Assembly: GCA_903918325.1 (NCBI GenBank)
Contig: CAIXDY010000173.1
Location: forward strand, 1 to 25,553
From: an uncultured Actinomycetes bacterium
GTDB lineage: Bacteria > Actinomycetota > Actinomycetes > Nanopelagicales > Nanopelagicaceae
Direction: 5' to 3'
DNA length: 25,553 nucleotides
Shown: piece after piece, positions 15,930-22,756 of the stretch
Position numbering within the stretch: the stretch's first letter is position 1
Layout: every line of letters starts with the position of its first letter
Position numbers and translations under genes: made by a program
Notes under the pieces: generated by a model
Seen by the model: the letters and a program-made list of their open reading frames with translations, nothing else
The model's database searches: none
Told to the model about the DNA's origin: nothing

Positions 15930-17286
15930 GGCTAGAAGAAATACATTTAAAGCGCCTAAACCGGAAGCTTCAAGATTATTAGCTTTTGATTTAATTGTTG
16001 AAGTGAATCGAAATGCTGGTTATTCCAACTTGCTGCTACCCGCCGCCTTAACTGCTTCCACACTGGATGAGCGAGATCGCAATTTAGTAACAGAACTTGT
16101 GTATGGAACCTTACGCATGCAAGGCAAGCATGATTGGGTTTTAAGTCAAGTCTCCGATCGTCCATGGAATGAAGTTGATGCAGGCATTGTCGATTTGGCG
16201 CGTATGGGAGTCCATCAAATTCATGAAATGCGAATCCCTGATCACGCTGCGGTGTCAGCAACTGTAGAAGTTGCCCGCAAACGTTTGGGTGAATCTCAAG
16301 CCAGTTTTGTGAATGCGCTTTTGAGAGCGGTTACGCGCAAAAGTTTGGAAGAGTGGTTTGCCCCACTCGAATCTATAAGTGATCATGTTGAAAAATTCGC
16401 TATCCAATATTCTCATCCAGCCTGGATTATCTCGGCCTATTTTGATCTGCTTAAATCGTGGGACCTTGTGGAATTGGAATTACGAAGCAATAACGTGCCA
16501 GCAATACCAACGTTAGTTTCATGGCCTGGATATTCCACACAAGCGGATTTGATTGCATTAGGTGGTGAGCCAACTACATATTCCACGCTAGGGGTTACCT
16601 TGAAAGGTAATCCCGGCAAACTTGAACTTATTCAACATCGCTTAGCTGGTGTGCAAGATGAAGGTTCACAGTTAGTTGCAACGGTTTTTGCGGCAGCATC
16701 TGGTGGGCAGCAATGGTTGGACTTATGTGCTGGTCCAGGTGGCAAAGCTGCACTACTTTCTAGTATCGCTCGAGAACGAAATATCACCTTCACTGGAAAT
16801 GAATTTTCGCAACCACGAGCTGATCTAGTCCGCAAAGTTGTACATGGAGCACGCGTTTGGTGTGGCGATGGCCGAGATGTTGCGCAACACGGAGAGAGCT
16901 TTGATGCCATTCTTATTGACGCACCATGTACTGGTTTAGGTGCACTTCGACGCAGACCTGAAGTTCGTTGGCGTCGCACAGTTGCGGACTTAAGAGAGTT
17001 AACGCAACTGCAACTGGAGTTGATTGAAGCAGCCATTCCGGTTCTCAATCCTGAAGGGATCTTGGGTTATGCCACATGCTCTCCGCATTTAGCTGAGACA
17101 ACGGTGCAAGTCCTTGATATTTTGAAAAAACATCCGGAATTTGAGCAAGTGAATGTAGAGGCTTACTTGCCGGCAAATTTAAAAGATGCCACGCGATCAG
17201 GGTCGTTATCGCTATGGACGCATAAACACGGCACGGACGCCATGTTTCTAGCTTTGTTCCGCAAGAAATCCTTACCTAACGGCTAG
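15922..17286 (+). CDS. rsmB: 16S rRNA (cytosine-5) methyltransferase RsmB
   Basis: Uses SAM to make m5C in 16S rRNA (C967 in E. coli). I start at the GTG at 15922 because AGGA lies five bases before it (15913-15916); an upstream in-frame TTG at 15880 would overlap fmt by 50 bases and lacks support. The resulting 454-residue protein has an N-terminal NusB-like RNA-binding domain (about 15-145; LAFDLIVEVNRNAGYSNLLL, DRNLVTELVYGTLR) and a C-terminal Rossmann methyltransferase. The SAM motif is DLCAGPGGKAALL (267-279). The catalytic cysteines are C336 in IDAPCTGLGALRRRPEVRW and C386 in YATCSPH. It overlaps the fmt stop by eight bases. Confidence 0.95.
   Translation: MVEARRNTFKAPKPEASRLLAFDLIVEVNRNAGYSNLLLPAALTASTLDERDRNLVTELVYGTLRMQGKHDWVLSQVSDRPWNEVDAGIVDLARMGVHQIHEMRIPDHAAVSATVEVARKRLGESQASFVNALLRAVTRKSLEEWFAPLESISDHVEKFAIQYSHPAWIISAYFDLLKSWDLVELELRSNNVPAIPTLVSWPGYSTQADLIALGGEPTTYSTLGVTLKGNPGKLELIQHRLAGVQDEGSQLVATVFAAASGGQQWLDLCAGPGGKAALLSSIARERNITFTGNEFSQPRADLVRKVVHGARVWCGDGRDVAQHGESFDAILIDAPCTGLGALRRRPEVRWRRTVADLRELTQLQLELIEAAIPVLNPEGILGYATCSPHLAETTVQVLDILKKHPEFEQVNVEAYLPANLKDATRSGSLSLWTHKHGTDAMFLALFRKKSLPNG
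16591..16614 (+). other. Inverted repeat inside rsmB
   Basis: GGGGTTACC and GGTAATCCC can pair over nine bases with one G-U wobble around a six-base TTGAAA loop. It lies within the coding sequence and is followed by no U-run. Function unknown; chance is possible. Confidence 0.4.
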
Positions 17287-17289
17287 CAT
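17284..17289 (+). promoter_or_regulatory. Predicted -10 element of a leaderless promoter for rpe
   Basis: TAGCAT matches TANNNT, begins with the rsmB stop codon TAG, and is followed by exactly six bases (CTGGGA) before the GTG start of rpe. The GGGA directly abuts the start codon and is too close to serve as a Shine-Dalgarno. Confidence 0.5.
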
Positions 17290-17295
17290 CTGGGA

Positions 17296-17961
17296 GTGAA
17301 ACAAGAGATTCGCATTACGCCAAGTATTCTGAATGCTAATTTTGCACAACTTGACCAAGAGATAGCCAAGATTGCCGATGTTTCCGACCTTATCCATTTA
17401 GATGTTATGGATAATATTTTTGTTCCTAATTTCACTTTTGATTTTGAGGCTGCAGAGAAGATAATCAAGAACTGCCCCATAGGAATCGATGCACACCTTA
17501 TGGTTGCCGATGCCGACAGTATCGCCCCACGCTATGCCGAGGTTGGTGCGCAAAGCGTGACGATTCACGCCGAAGCTACGCAAGACATATCCGCAACGCT
17601 TAAACAGATTCATTCTCTAGGTTCTCGCACGGGTTTAGCTATCAAACCCAACACAGCTATCGATACATATTTTGATTTCATAGATGACGTGGATATGTTT
17701 TTAATTATGACAGTTGAACCTGGTTTCGGTGGACAAAAATTCATGGTGGACATGTTGGAGAAAGTGCGTAAGGCGCGCGGGGTTATTGGAGACCGACCTA
17801 TCTGGCTACAAGTTGATGGGGGAATTTCTTTAGAGACTATTGAGCAAGCCGTCGCTGCAGGAGCAGATACTTTTGTTGCCGGAAGTGCGGTATTTAACGC
17901 CCAAGATCCAGCTGCAATGGTCGCTTCATTGCGCCAACTTGCACAGAATGTGGCAAACTAA
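17296..17961 (+). CDS. rpe: Ribulose-phosphate 3-epimerase
   Basis: Interconverts ribulose 5-phosphate and xylulose 5-phosphate in the pentose phosphate pathway. The 221-residue TIM barrel shows the family's ITPSILNANFAQLDQEI at the N-terminus and metal-binding HLDVMDNIFVPNFTF (H34, D36). It also has IDAHLMV, MTVEPGFGGQKFM and the second catalytic aspartate in LQVDGGIS, followed by the phosphate-binding GADTFVAGSAVF. The start is GTG. The TAA stop (17959-17961) is also the first part of the closing stem of the downstream FMN riboswitch, so folding of the aptamer and termination of rpe translation share bases. Confidence 0.97.
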   Translation: MKQEIRITPSILNANFAQLDQEIAKIADVSDLIHLDVMDNIFVPNFTFDFEAAEKIIKNCPIGIDAHLMVADADSIAPRYAEVGAQSVTIHAEATQDISATLKQIHSLGSRTGLAIKPNTAIDTYFDFIDDVDMFLIMTVEPGFGGQKFMVDMLEKVRKARGVIGDRPIWLQVDGGISLETIEQAVAAGADTFVAGSAVFNAQDPAAMVASLRQLAQNVAN

Positions 17962-18095
17962 GCCCACGTTGTTCCGGGGGTCGGTGTAAATCCGAACCGG
18001 CGGTAAAGTCCGCGACCCGATCAAATCCATTGATCGGTTGATTTGGTGTAACTCCAAAACCGACAGTTAAAGTCTGGATAAAGGGACAGGGCTTA
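17959..18095 (+). promoter_or_regulatory. FMN riboswitch (RFN element) controlling the downstream transporter
   Basis: The conserved RFN blocks appear in order: GGTGTAAATCCGAACCGGCGG, a match to the GGTGAAATTCC..ACCGGCGGT core, then AGTCCGCGACCC. Next come a variable hairpin with a perfect 8-bp stem (CCGATCAA at 18017-18024 with TTGATCGG at 18030-18037), GGTGTAACTCC, and ACCGACAGTTAAAGTCTGGAT. The closing stem P1 pairs TAAGCCC (17959-17965) with GGGCTTA (18089-18095), seven perfect pairs. The 5' arm contains the rpe stop codon. FMN binding is expected to lower expression of the transporter gene that starts at 18163. Confidence 0.95.
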
Positions 18096-18126
18096 CATTC
18101 GCATATGCGTTTTAGTAATGCCTCGT

Positions 18127-18156
18127 TTCTTCCTGGAGCTTTTCTACTAGGAAGGA
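18127..18156 (+). promoter_or_regulatory. Expression platform: hairpin that can hide the transporter ribosome site
   Basis: TTCTTCCT (18127-18134) can pair with AGGAAGGA (18149-18156), eight pairs with one G-U, around a 14-base loop. The 3' arm is the Shine-Dalgarno, six bases before the GTG. This fits translational control by the riboswitch; no terminator with a U-run is seen. The anti-sequestering partner is not clear to me. Confidence 0.6.
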
Positions 18157-18162
18157 TCAACA

Positions 18163-18840
18163 GTGTCACTGATTAAATGGTTTTTTGAAAGCACGATTCA
18201 TTTTGGAAGTAAATCAATTGCCTTACGCGAAGTTGTTGGTGGTGTGCTCGGACTTTCCAGCGCAATATTAGGAGCTCGTCGAAAAGTTGCAGCGTGGCCA
18301 GTAGGTATTTTGGGCGACGCATTACTGTTCACAGTTTTTCTTGGTGCAGTTTTTGCTTATGGTGATCAGCCATCGGGTAATTTTTATGGCCAAGCCAGCC
18401 GCAATCTCTTGCTCATAATTGTTAGCGTTTACGGTTGGATCCGCTGGGCACAACACCGCAAAACTAATGGTGCCCAGAAACCTGCCGTCGTACCGCGTTG
18501 GACAACTTTGAGAGAGAAACAGATTCTTGCGCCGGTGATAGTTCTCTTCTTTGTGATTTCAATGCAGATTTTCAAAGCCTTAGGCGAGTCTGGTACATGG
18601 GTACTTGTCGATACCTGGATTTTTACAGGTACTGCACTAGCAACCTATGGCATGAGTCGTGGGTATGTTGAATTCTGGCTGGTGTGGGTTGCCGTTGATT
18701 TTGTGGGCGTGCCTTTTGCCTTCAAAAATGGTTATTACCCCACCGGTACCCTCTACGCGATCTATCTTCCATTTGTCCTATGGGGTTTCTTCTCATGGTT
18801 ACGTATTTCCAAGCAGGAGAAATTGAGCACAGCGATTTAG
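18163..18840 (+). CDS. ribM: PnuC-family transporter, probable riboflavin importer RibM/PnuX
   Basis: Integral membrane protein of 225 residues with about six to seven hydrophobic segments. PnuC-family features are visible: WPVGILGDALLFTVFL, then SRNLLLIIVSVYGWIRW in the first half, and VEFWLVWVAVDFVGVP, GYYPTGTLYAIYLPFVLWGFFSWLR in the second. PnuC proteins classically take up nicotinamide riboside. However, the FMN riboswitch directly upstream points to the PnuX/RibM branch, shown in Corynebacterium and Streptomyces to carry riboflavin. The start is GTG with a strong AGGAAGGA six bases upstream, lying in the riboswitch-linked hairpin. It is flanked by rpe and hisE; in streptomycetes riboflavin biosynthesis genes lie in this neighbourhood, but none is present here. 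Substrate assignment is inference from regulation and family. Confidence 0.85.
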   Translation: MSLIKWFFESTIHFGSKSIALREVVGGVLGLSSAILGARRKVAAWPVGILGDALLFTVFLGAVFAYGDQPSGNFYGQASRNLLLIIVSVYGWIRWAQHRKTNGAQKPAVVPRWTTLREKQILAPVIVLFFVISMQIFKALGESGTWVLVDTWIFTGTALATYGMSRGYVEFWLVWVAVDFVGVPFAFKNGYYPTGTLYAIYLPFVLWGFFSWLRISKQEKLSTAI

Positions 18841-18850
18841 TTTGTTCTAG

Positions 18851-18856
18851 TAAACT
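18851..18856 (+). promoter_or_regulatory. Predicted -10 element of a leaderless promoter for hisE
   Basis: TAAACT matches TANNNT and is followed by exactly six bases (TGTCGC) before the hisE ATG. There is no purine-rich ribosome site between the ribM stop and the start. Confidence 0.55.
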
Positions 18857-18862
18857 TGTCGC

Positions 18863-19126
18863 ATGAAGACATTTGAATCCCTCTGGGCTGAATTGAGCCA
18901 AAAAGCTGAACTACGCCCGGAGGGTTCAGGTACTGTCGCGGCGCTAGATGCCGGCATCCATGCGATCGGAAAGAAAGTTTTGGAAGAGGCTGGTGAAGTG
19001 TGGCTGGCTGCTGAACATGAGAATGATGAAGCTTTAGCCGAAGAGATATCTCAACTCCTTTACCATGTACAAACTTTGATGTTGGCACGCGGTTTAACTC
19101 TCAACGATGTCTACACCTACTTGTAA
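18863..19126 (+). CDS. hisE: Phosphoribosyl-ATP pyrophosphatase
   Basis: Hydrolyses phosphoribosyl-ATP to phosphoribosyl-AMP, step two of histidine synthesis. The 87-residue all-helical protein is a stand-alone HisE, as usual in actinobacteria. Visible: FESLWAELSQKA, RPEGSGTVAALDAGIHAIGKKVLEEAGEVW with the metal-binding EEAGE cluster, and AEEISQLLYHVQTLMLARGL. The Q in ISQLLYH, where many bacteria have D, is normal for actinobacterial HisE as I recall it. hisG follows after 16 bases, an order shared with Streptomyces and Mycobacterium. The remaining his genes are elsewhere. Confidence 0.94.
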   Translation: MKTFESLWAELSQKAELRPEGSGTVAALDAGIHAIGKKVLEEAGEVWLAAEHENDEALAEEISQLLYHVQTLMLARGLTLNDVYTYL

Positions 19127-19142
19127 ATGAATCGAGTGTGAA

Positions 19143-19988
19143 ATGTTAAGGATTGCTGTCCCCAACAAGGGCTCACTAGCCGAAGAATCAATCGCTATCC
19201 TCAAAGAAGCAGGTTACCGTCAACGCACAGATAGCCGTGATCTTGTTTTAGTTGATAACGACAATAATGTTGAGTTCTATTACCTACGTCCACGAGATAT
19301 CGCTATCTATGTTGGTTCGGGTGAACTAGAGGCTGGAATCACGGGACGGGATTTATTGATTGACTCAGGCGCCCAAGCTGATGAGTTGTTGCAACTTGGT
19401 TTCGGTGGGTCCACATTTCGTTTTGCTGGACCAGTTAATTCAAACATGCAACCTGGCGATATTGCTAATAAGCGTGTGGCTACGGCGTATCCAGGTTTAG
19501 TCAATTCGCATTTGAAATCGCTAGGTATTGCAGCCGAAGTTGTCCGCTTAGATGGCGCGGTCGAAAGCTCTGTTCGTTTGGGAGTTGCGGATTTAATAGC
19601 CGATGTTGTTAGTACCGGAAATACTTTGCGTCAAGCTGGACTGCAAGTTTTTGCCGAGCCGATCTTAATAAGCGAAGCAATCGTTATAGGGCGCACCGGA
19701 GTTCCAATTCCGGCCGAACTGGAAATCATTATTCGTCGATTACAAGGCGTCGTTACCGCACGAAAATATGTTTTGCTTGATTATGATGTTCCAAAGAGTC
19801 AACTCGATGTTGCGTGTGCAATTACACCTGGTTTGGAATCACCTACTATTTCACCGTTACAAAAGCCCGATTGGGTTGCGGTCAGAGCAATGGTTCCGAG
19901 AAAAGATACTAATCGCGTCATGGATGAACTGTGGGCCGTCGGGGCTAGAGGAATTTTAGTTACCGATATTCACGCCTGTCGGCTTTAA
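19143..19988 (+). CDS. hisG: ATP phosphoribosyltransferase (long form)
   Basis: Joins ATP and PRPP to give phosphoribosyl-ATP, the committed and feedback-controlled step of histidine synthesis. The 281 residues match the long homohexameric form: a periplasmic-binding-protein-like catalytic part (RIAVPNKGSLAEESIAIL, ELEAGITGRDLLIDSGA, the PRPP loop DLIADVVSTGNTLRQAGL) and a C-terminal regulatory ACT-like domain (about 205-281, ending MDELWAVGARGILVTDIHACRL) that binds histidine. No good Shine-Dalgarno precedes the ATG, so coupling to hisE is likely. Its TAA overlaps the serB stop on the other strand by three to four bases (TTAA, 19985-19988), leaving no room for an intergenic terminator. Confidence 0.96.
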   Translation: MLRIAVPNKGSLAEESIAILKEAGYRQRTDSRDLVLVDNDNNVEFYYLRPRDIAIYVGSGELEAGITGRDLLIDSGAQADELLQLGFGGSTFRFAGPVNSNMQPGDIANKRVATAYPGLVNSHLKSLGIAAEVVRLDGAVESSVRLGVADLIADVVSTGNTLRQAGLQVFAEPILISEAIVIGRTGVPIPAELEIIIRRLQGVVTARKYVLLDYDVPKSQLDVACAITPGLESPTISPLQKPDWVAVRAMVPRKDTNRVMDELWAVGARGILVTDIHACRL

Positions 19989-21181
19989 ATAGTTTCTCCG
20001 CGTGATTCGCCGGCAATTCCCAATAAGTACAGGACAGAATCAAGATAAGGATTGTTCACTGAAGCATCTGCTGCCGCACGTACAGCTGGTTTAGCATTGA
20101 AAGCGATCCCAAGGCCTGCGGCGGCAATCATGTCCAAGTCATTTGCGCCATCGCCGATTGCGATTGTTTGTTCCATAGATACACCCTCACTGCTTGCGAA
20201 CTCGTGAAGTGCTTGGGCTTTTGCCGCACGATCAATGATTGGGCCCAGCGTTTTTCCAGTCAGCAATCCATCCACAACTTCCAATTTATTAGCTTTATAT
20301 AACGTAATTTTTAAATCAATCAAAAGGGGTTCTATGACATCAATGAAGCCTCCGGAAACTACGGACACGGTGTGACCTAGTGATTGCAAAGTTGCAATCA
20401 AATTCTGCGCCCCAGGTGTCAAAGTAATTTCCTTTTGGACTTCTACTAAAGCAGTTGCAGGTAAACCTTTTAGGAGTGCTACCCGGGCTTGCAAAGATTC
20501 GGCAAAATCAATCTCACCACGCATAGCGGACTCGGTGATAGCAATTACTTTATCGGCCACTCCGGCTTTCATTGCCAACAAATCAATGACTTCTTGCGAG
20601 ATCAATGTTGAATCAACATCTAACTGAACCAATTTTCGTGCATGGCGCAAAACTCCACCCGGAGAAACTGCAATATCAACATCATGTGCTGAAGCGATAG
20701 GAGCCAGCAGAGCGTTCAACTCTTGTTTATTGGCTCCGGATATTAAGAACTCAATGGCAGTAATTGGATTAGAAGCTATTCTGGAAACTCGTTCAATGTT
20801 AGCTCCCACTCCCGAAATCGCACCCGATAAAGCCGCAATTGCTGCAGGACTTAATTTCCGCGCAAGGACAACTACGTGCACCAAGCCAGCCTTGCTTGCA
20901 ATTGAGTCAACGGTCGTAGTAGAAAATAGAGTCGCGAGATCAACATCTAAATCGAGAGCACATGTACTCAAATCACTTTCAATAGCTTCTTGATGCGCTG
21001 GATTGAGAGCGAAAAGAACGGTCAGGATGAGGCGGTCTTTTATGACAACTTGCTCGATATCTAAAATTGAGATCGAGAAAGGCGCCAAGCAATCAAAAAG
21101 AGCTTGAGTTATTCCCGGCTTATCTACACCACTGAGAAGAATGAGCCCCGTAAATTGCTCTGAATTCTGGCTGGTACTCAT
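19985..21181 (-). CDS. serB: Phosphoserine phosphatase with N-terminal ACT region
   Basis: Dephosphorylates phosphoserine to serine, the last step of the phosphorylated serine pathway. The 398-residue architecture resembles mycobacterial SerB2. ACT-like stretches lie at about 10-90 (TGLILLSGVDKPGITQALFD) and about 100-175 (VHVVVLARKLSPAAIAALSG). A HAD-family catalytic domain follows from about 183, with nucleophile D188 in QLDVDSTLIS, motif II in VSVVSGGFIDVI, and the acidic motif GDGANDLDMIAAAGLGIAF. The ACT region may bind amino acids for feedback control. A TAATCT nine bases before the ATG (21191-21196, minus strand) may be a -10 giving a very short leader. It converges on hisG with overlapping stops. 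Confidence 0.95.
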   Translation of the reverse strand: MSTSQNSEQFTGLILLSGVDKPGITQALFDCLAPFSISILDIEQVVIKDRLILTVLFALNPAHQEAIESDLSTCALDLDVDLATLFSTTTVDSIASKAGLVHVVVLARKLSPAAIAALSGAISGVGANIERVSRIASNPITAIEFLISGANKQELNALLAPIASAHDVDIAVSPGGVLRHARKLVQLDVDSTLISQEVIDLLAMKAGVADKVIAITESAMRGEIDFAESLQARVALLKGLPATALVEVQKEITLTPGAQNLIATLQSLGHTVSVVSGGFIDVIEPLLIDLKITLYKANKLEVVDGLLTGKTLGPIIDRAAKAQALHEFASSEGVSMEQTIAIGDGANDLDMIAAAGLGIAFNAKPAVRAAADASVNNPYLDSVLYLLGIAGESRGETI

Positions 21182-21266
21182 TATGAGACAAGATTATCTT
21201 AAAATCACAGAGCCAGAACGCCATTAAAAGCCGAAACTGGCGCCATGAACCAGTATTTTTCTCTCT

Positions 21267-22055
21267 ATGGCGACGCTACCGGTTCTGCAACTAACAGATG
21301 TTTCGGTACGTCGCGGCGAGAAAATTATCCTGGGTCCTATTAATTTCACGATTACGTCGGGGGAGCGATGGGTAATTTTAGGTCCTAACGGTGCAGGCAA
21401 ATCAACGCTGCTTCAATTGTTAGCCACAAAAATATTCCCAACCCATGGTCAAGTGTCAGTTTTAGGGAAACGTATGGGTTCGGTTGATTTATTTGAACTT
21501 CGCACCCGAATAGGAATTTGCGGAGCCCCGATTGCAGAAGATATTCCCTACGATGAAAAAGTAAGAGACGTTGTTCTTACTGCAGCATACGCAATCCTTG
21601 GCCGTTGGAATGAAGATTACGATCTTTGGGATGAATCGCGAGCGATTGCTTTGTTGACCACTTTTGGCGTTCGCGAAATGGGTGAACGATTGTATGGAAC
21701 TCTCAGTGAAGGTGAAAAAAAGAGAGTACAAATTGCCCGCGCTTTGATGGCCGATCCCGAGCTACTCCTGTTGGATGAACCCGCTGGTGGTTTAGATGTG
21801 GGTGGCAGAGAAGATTTATTGCGGCGCTTTGCAAATTTTTCTTCTGACCCAACGGCACCGGCGACGATTTTAGTTACCCACCATATTGAGGAAATTCCGG
21901 TCGGTACAACACATGCATTGTTACTCAAAGATGGCAAAGTCGCGGTTTCGGGTCCGATCAGTTCAGTGATAACCACTGAACATGTGTCGGCAATCTTTGG
22001 TGAGAATATCTCAGTGAGCCATGATGCTGGTCGGTTTTCAGCCCGTTCATTTTAG
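21267..22055 (+). CDS. Stand-alone ABC ATPase of unknown function, serB-linked
   Basis: A 262-residue ATP-binding cassette protein without a permease gene nearby and without membrane segments. Visible: Walker A GPNGAGKST (39-47), signature TLSEGEKKRVQIARAL (LSEGE at 146-150 in place of LSGGQ), Walker B LLLLDEP (166-172), D-loop GGLD, and switch histidine H205 in VTHHIEEIP. The usual Q-loop glutamine is replaced: the region reads RIGICGAPIAEDIPYDEKV, with alanine about residue 87. The sequence and its position beside serB recall Mycobacterium tuberculosis Rv3041c next to serB2, so it is a conserved actinobacterial pair of unknown role. TATTTT (21254-21259) seven bases before the ATG could be a -10. 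The gap to ung is nine bases. Confidence 0.88.
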   Translation: MATLPVLQLTDVSVRRGEKIILGPINFTITSGERWVILGPNGAGKSTLLQLLATKIFPTHGQVSVLGKRMGSVDLFELRTRIGICGAPIAEDIPYDEKVRDVVLTAAYAILGRWNEDYDLWDESRAIALLTTFGVREMGERLYGTLSEGEKKRVQIARALMADPELLLLDEPAGGLDVGGREDLLRRFANFSSDPTAPATILVTHHIEEIPVGTTHALLLKDGKVAVSGPISSVITTEHVSAIFGENISVSHDAGRFSARSF

Positions 22056-22064
22056 TTAACGTGT

Positions 22065-22703
22065 ATGAACCTTTTTGAGCAGATGCACCCAGAGTGGCAG
22101 CTCGCTTTATCCCAATGCCGAAAAGATTTGGATGCGATTGATATAGGTCTTAAAACTTTGGAAACTACTCCGCCTTACGAACTTATTATGCGCGCCTACC
22201 GAAAACCGCTTTCGGAAATAAAAGTTGTGATTTTCGGACAAGATCCATATCCAACACCTGGGGTTGCACAGGGGTTAGCTTTTTCAACCTCCGAGACTGC
22301 TCACAAACTTCCTGCATCGCTGCGCAATATCTACAAAGAGTTAGAGAGCGATTGTGGAACCACGCCCAGAGTTTCCGGTGACCTTGCACATTGGAGTGAG
22401 CAAGGTGTATTTCTCCTTAATCGGATTTTAACTACGCAGCCAGGGTTTTCGATGGCACACGTGCATGTCGGCTGGCAAGGCTTCACCGAAGCGACCGCGA
22501 CGGTACTGGGTGCGCAGAATGTGATCGGTGTGTTCTGGGGAAATACAGTCAAAGATTTACAAAAGTATTTCGATCCTGCGTTCACCATTAGCAGCGCACA
22601 TCCAAGTCCCTTGTCTGCCTACCGCGGCTTTTTTGGTTCTAAACCTTTTTCCACCGTGAATGAGTTATTAACCAAACAAGGAAAAAGCTTAATCACTTGG
22701 TAA
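22065..22703 (+). CDS. ung: Uracil-DNA glycosylase (family 1)
   Basis: Removes uracil from DNA to start base-excision repair. The 212 residues contain the family 1 water-activating motif IFGQDPYPTPGVAQGLAFS (catalytic D60, uracil-stacking region Y62 and F73) and the DNA-intercalation motif SAHPSPLSAYRGFFG with its catalytic histidine. It lies nine bases after the ABC ATPase gene, probably in one transcript. No Shine-Dalgarno is seen; TAGTTA six bases upstream is close to, but does not fully match, the TANNNT pattern. Transcription ends at the strong hairpin that starts at the stop codon. Confidence 0.97.
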   Translation: MNLFEQMHPEWQLALSQCRKDLDAIDIGLKTLETTPPYELIMRAYRKPLSEIKVVIFGQDPYPTPGVAQGLAFSTSETAHKLPASLRNIYKELESDCGTTPRVSGDLAHWSEQGVFLLNRILTTQPGFSMAHVHVGWQGFTEATATVLGAQNVIGVFWGNTVKDLQKYFDPAFTISSAHPSPLSAYRGFFGSKPFSTVNELLTKQGKSLITW

Positions 22704-22744
22704 AAAGTAAGGCCCTGCAGAAAAATCCACAGGGCCTTACTTTT
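22703..22744. terminator. Bidirectional intrinsic terminator between ung and the purine permease
   Basis: A perfect 15-bp stem (22703-22717 with 22730-22744, core GTAAGGCCCTG/CAGGGCCTTAC) closes a 12-base loop. The stem ends in AAAA on one side and TTTT on the other, giving a U-tract in both directions. It begins at the last base of the ung stop and lies 12 bases from the permease stop. Confidence 0.93.
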
Positions 22745-22756
22745 ATCAATCTCTAA

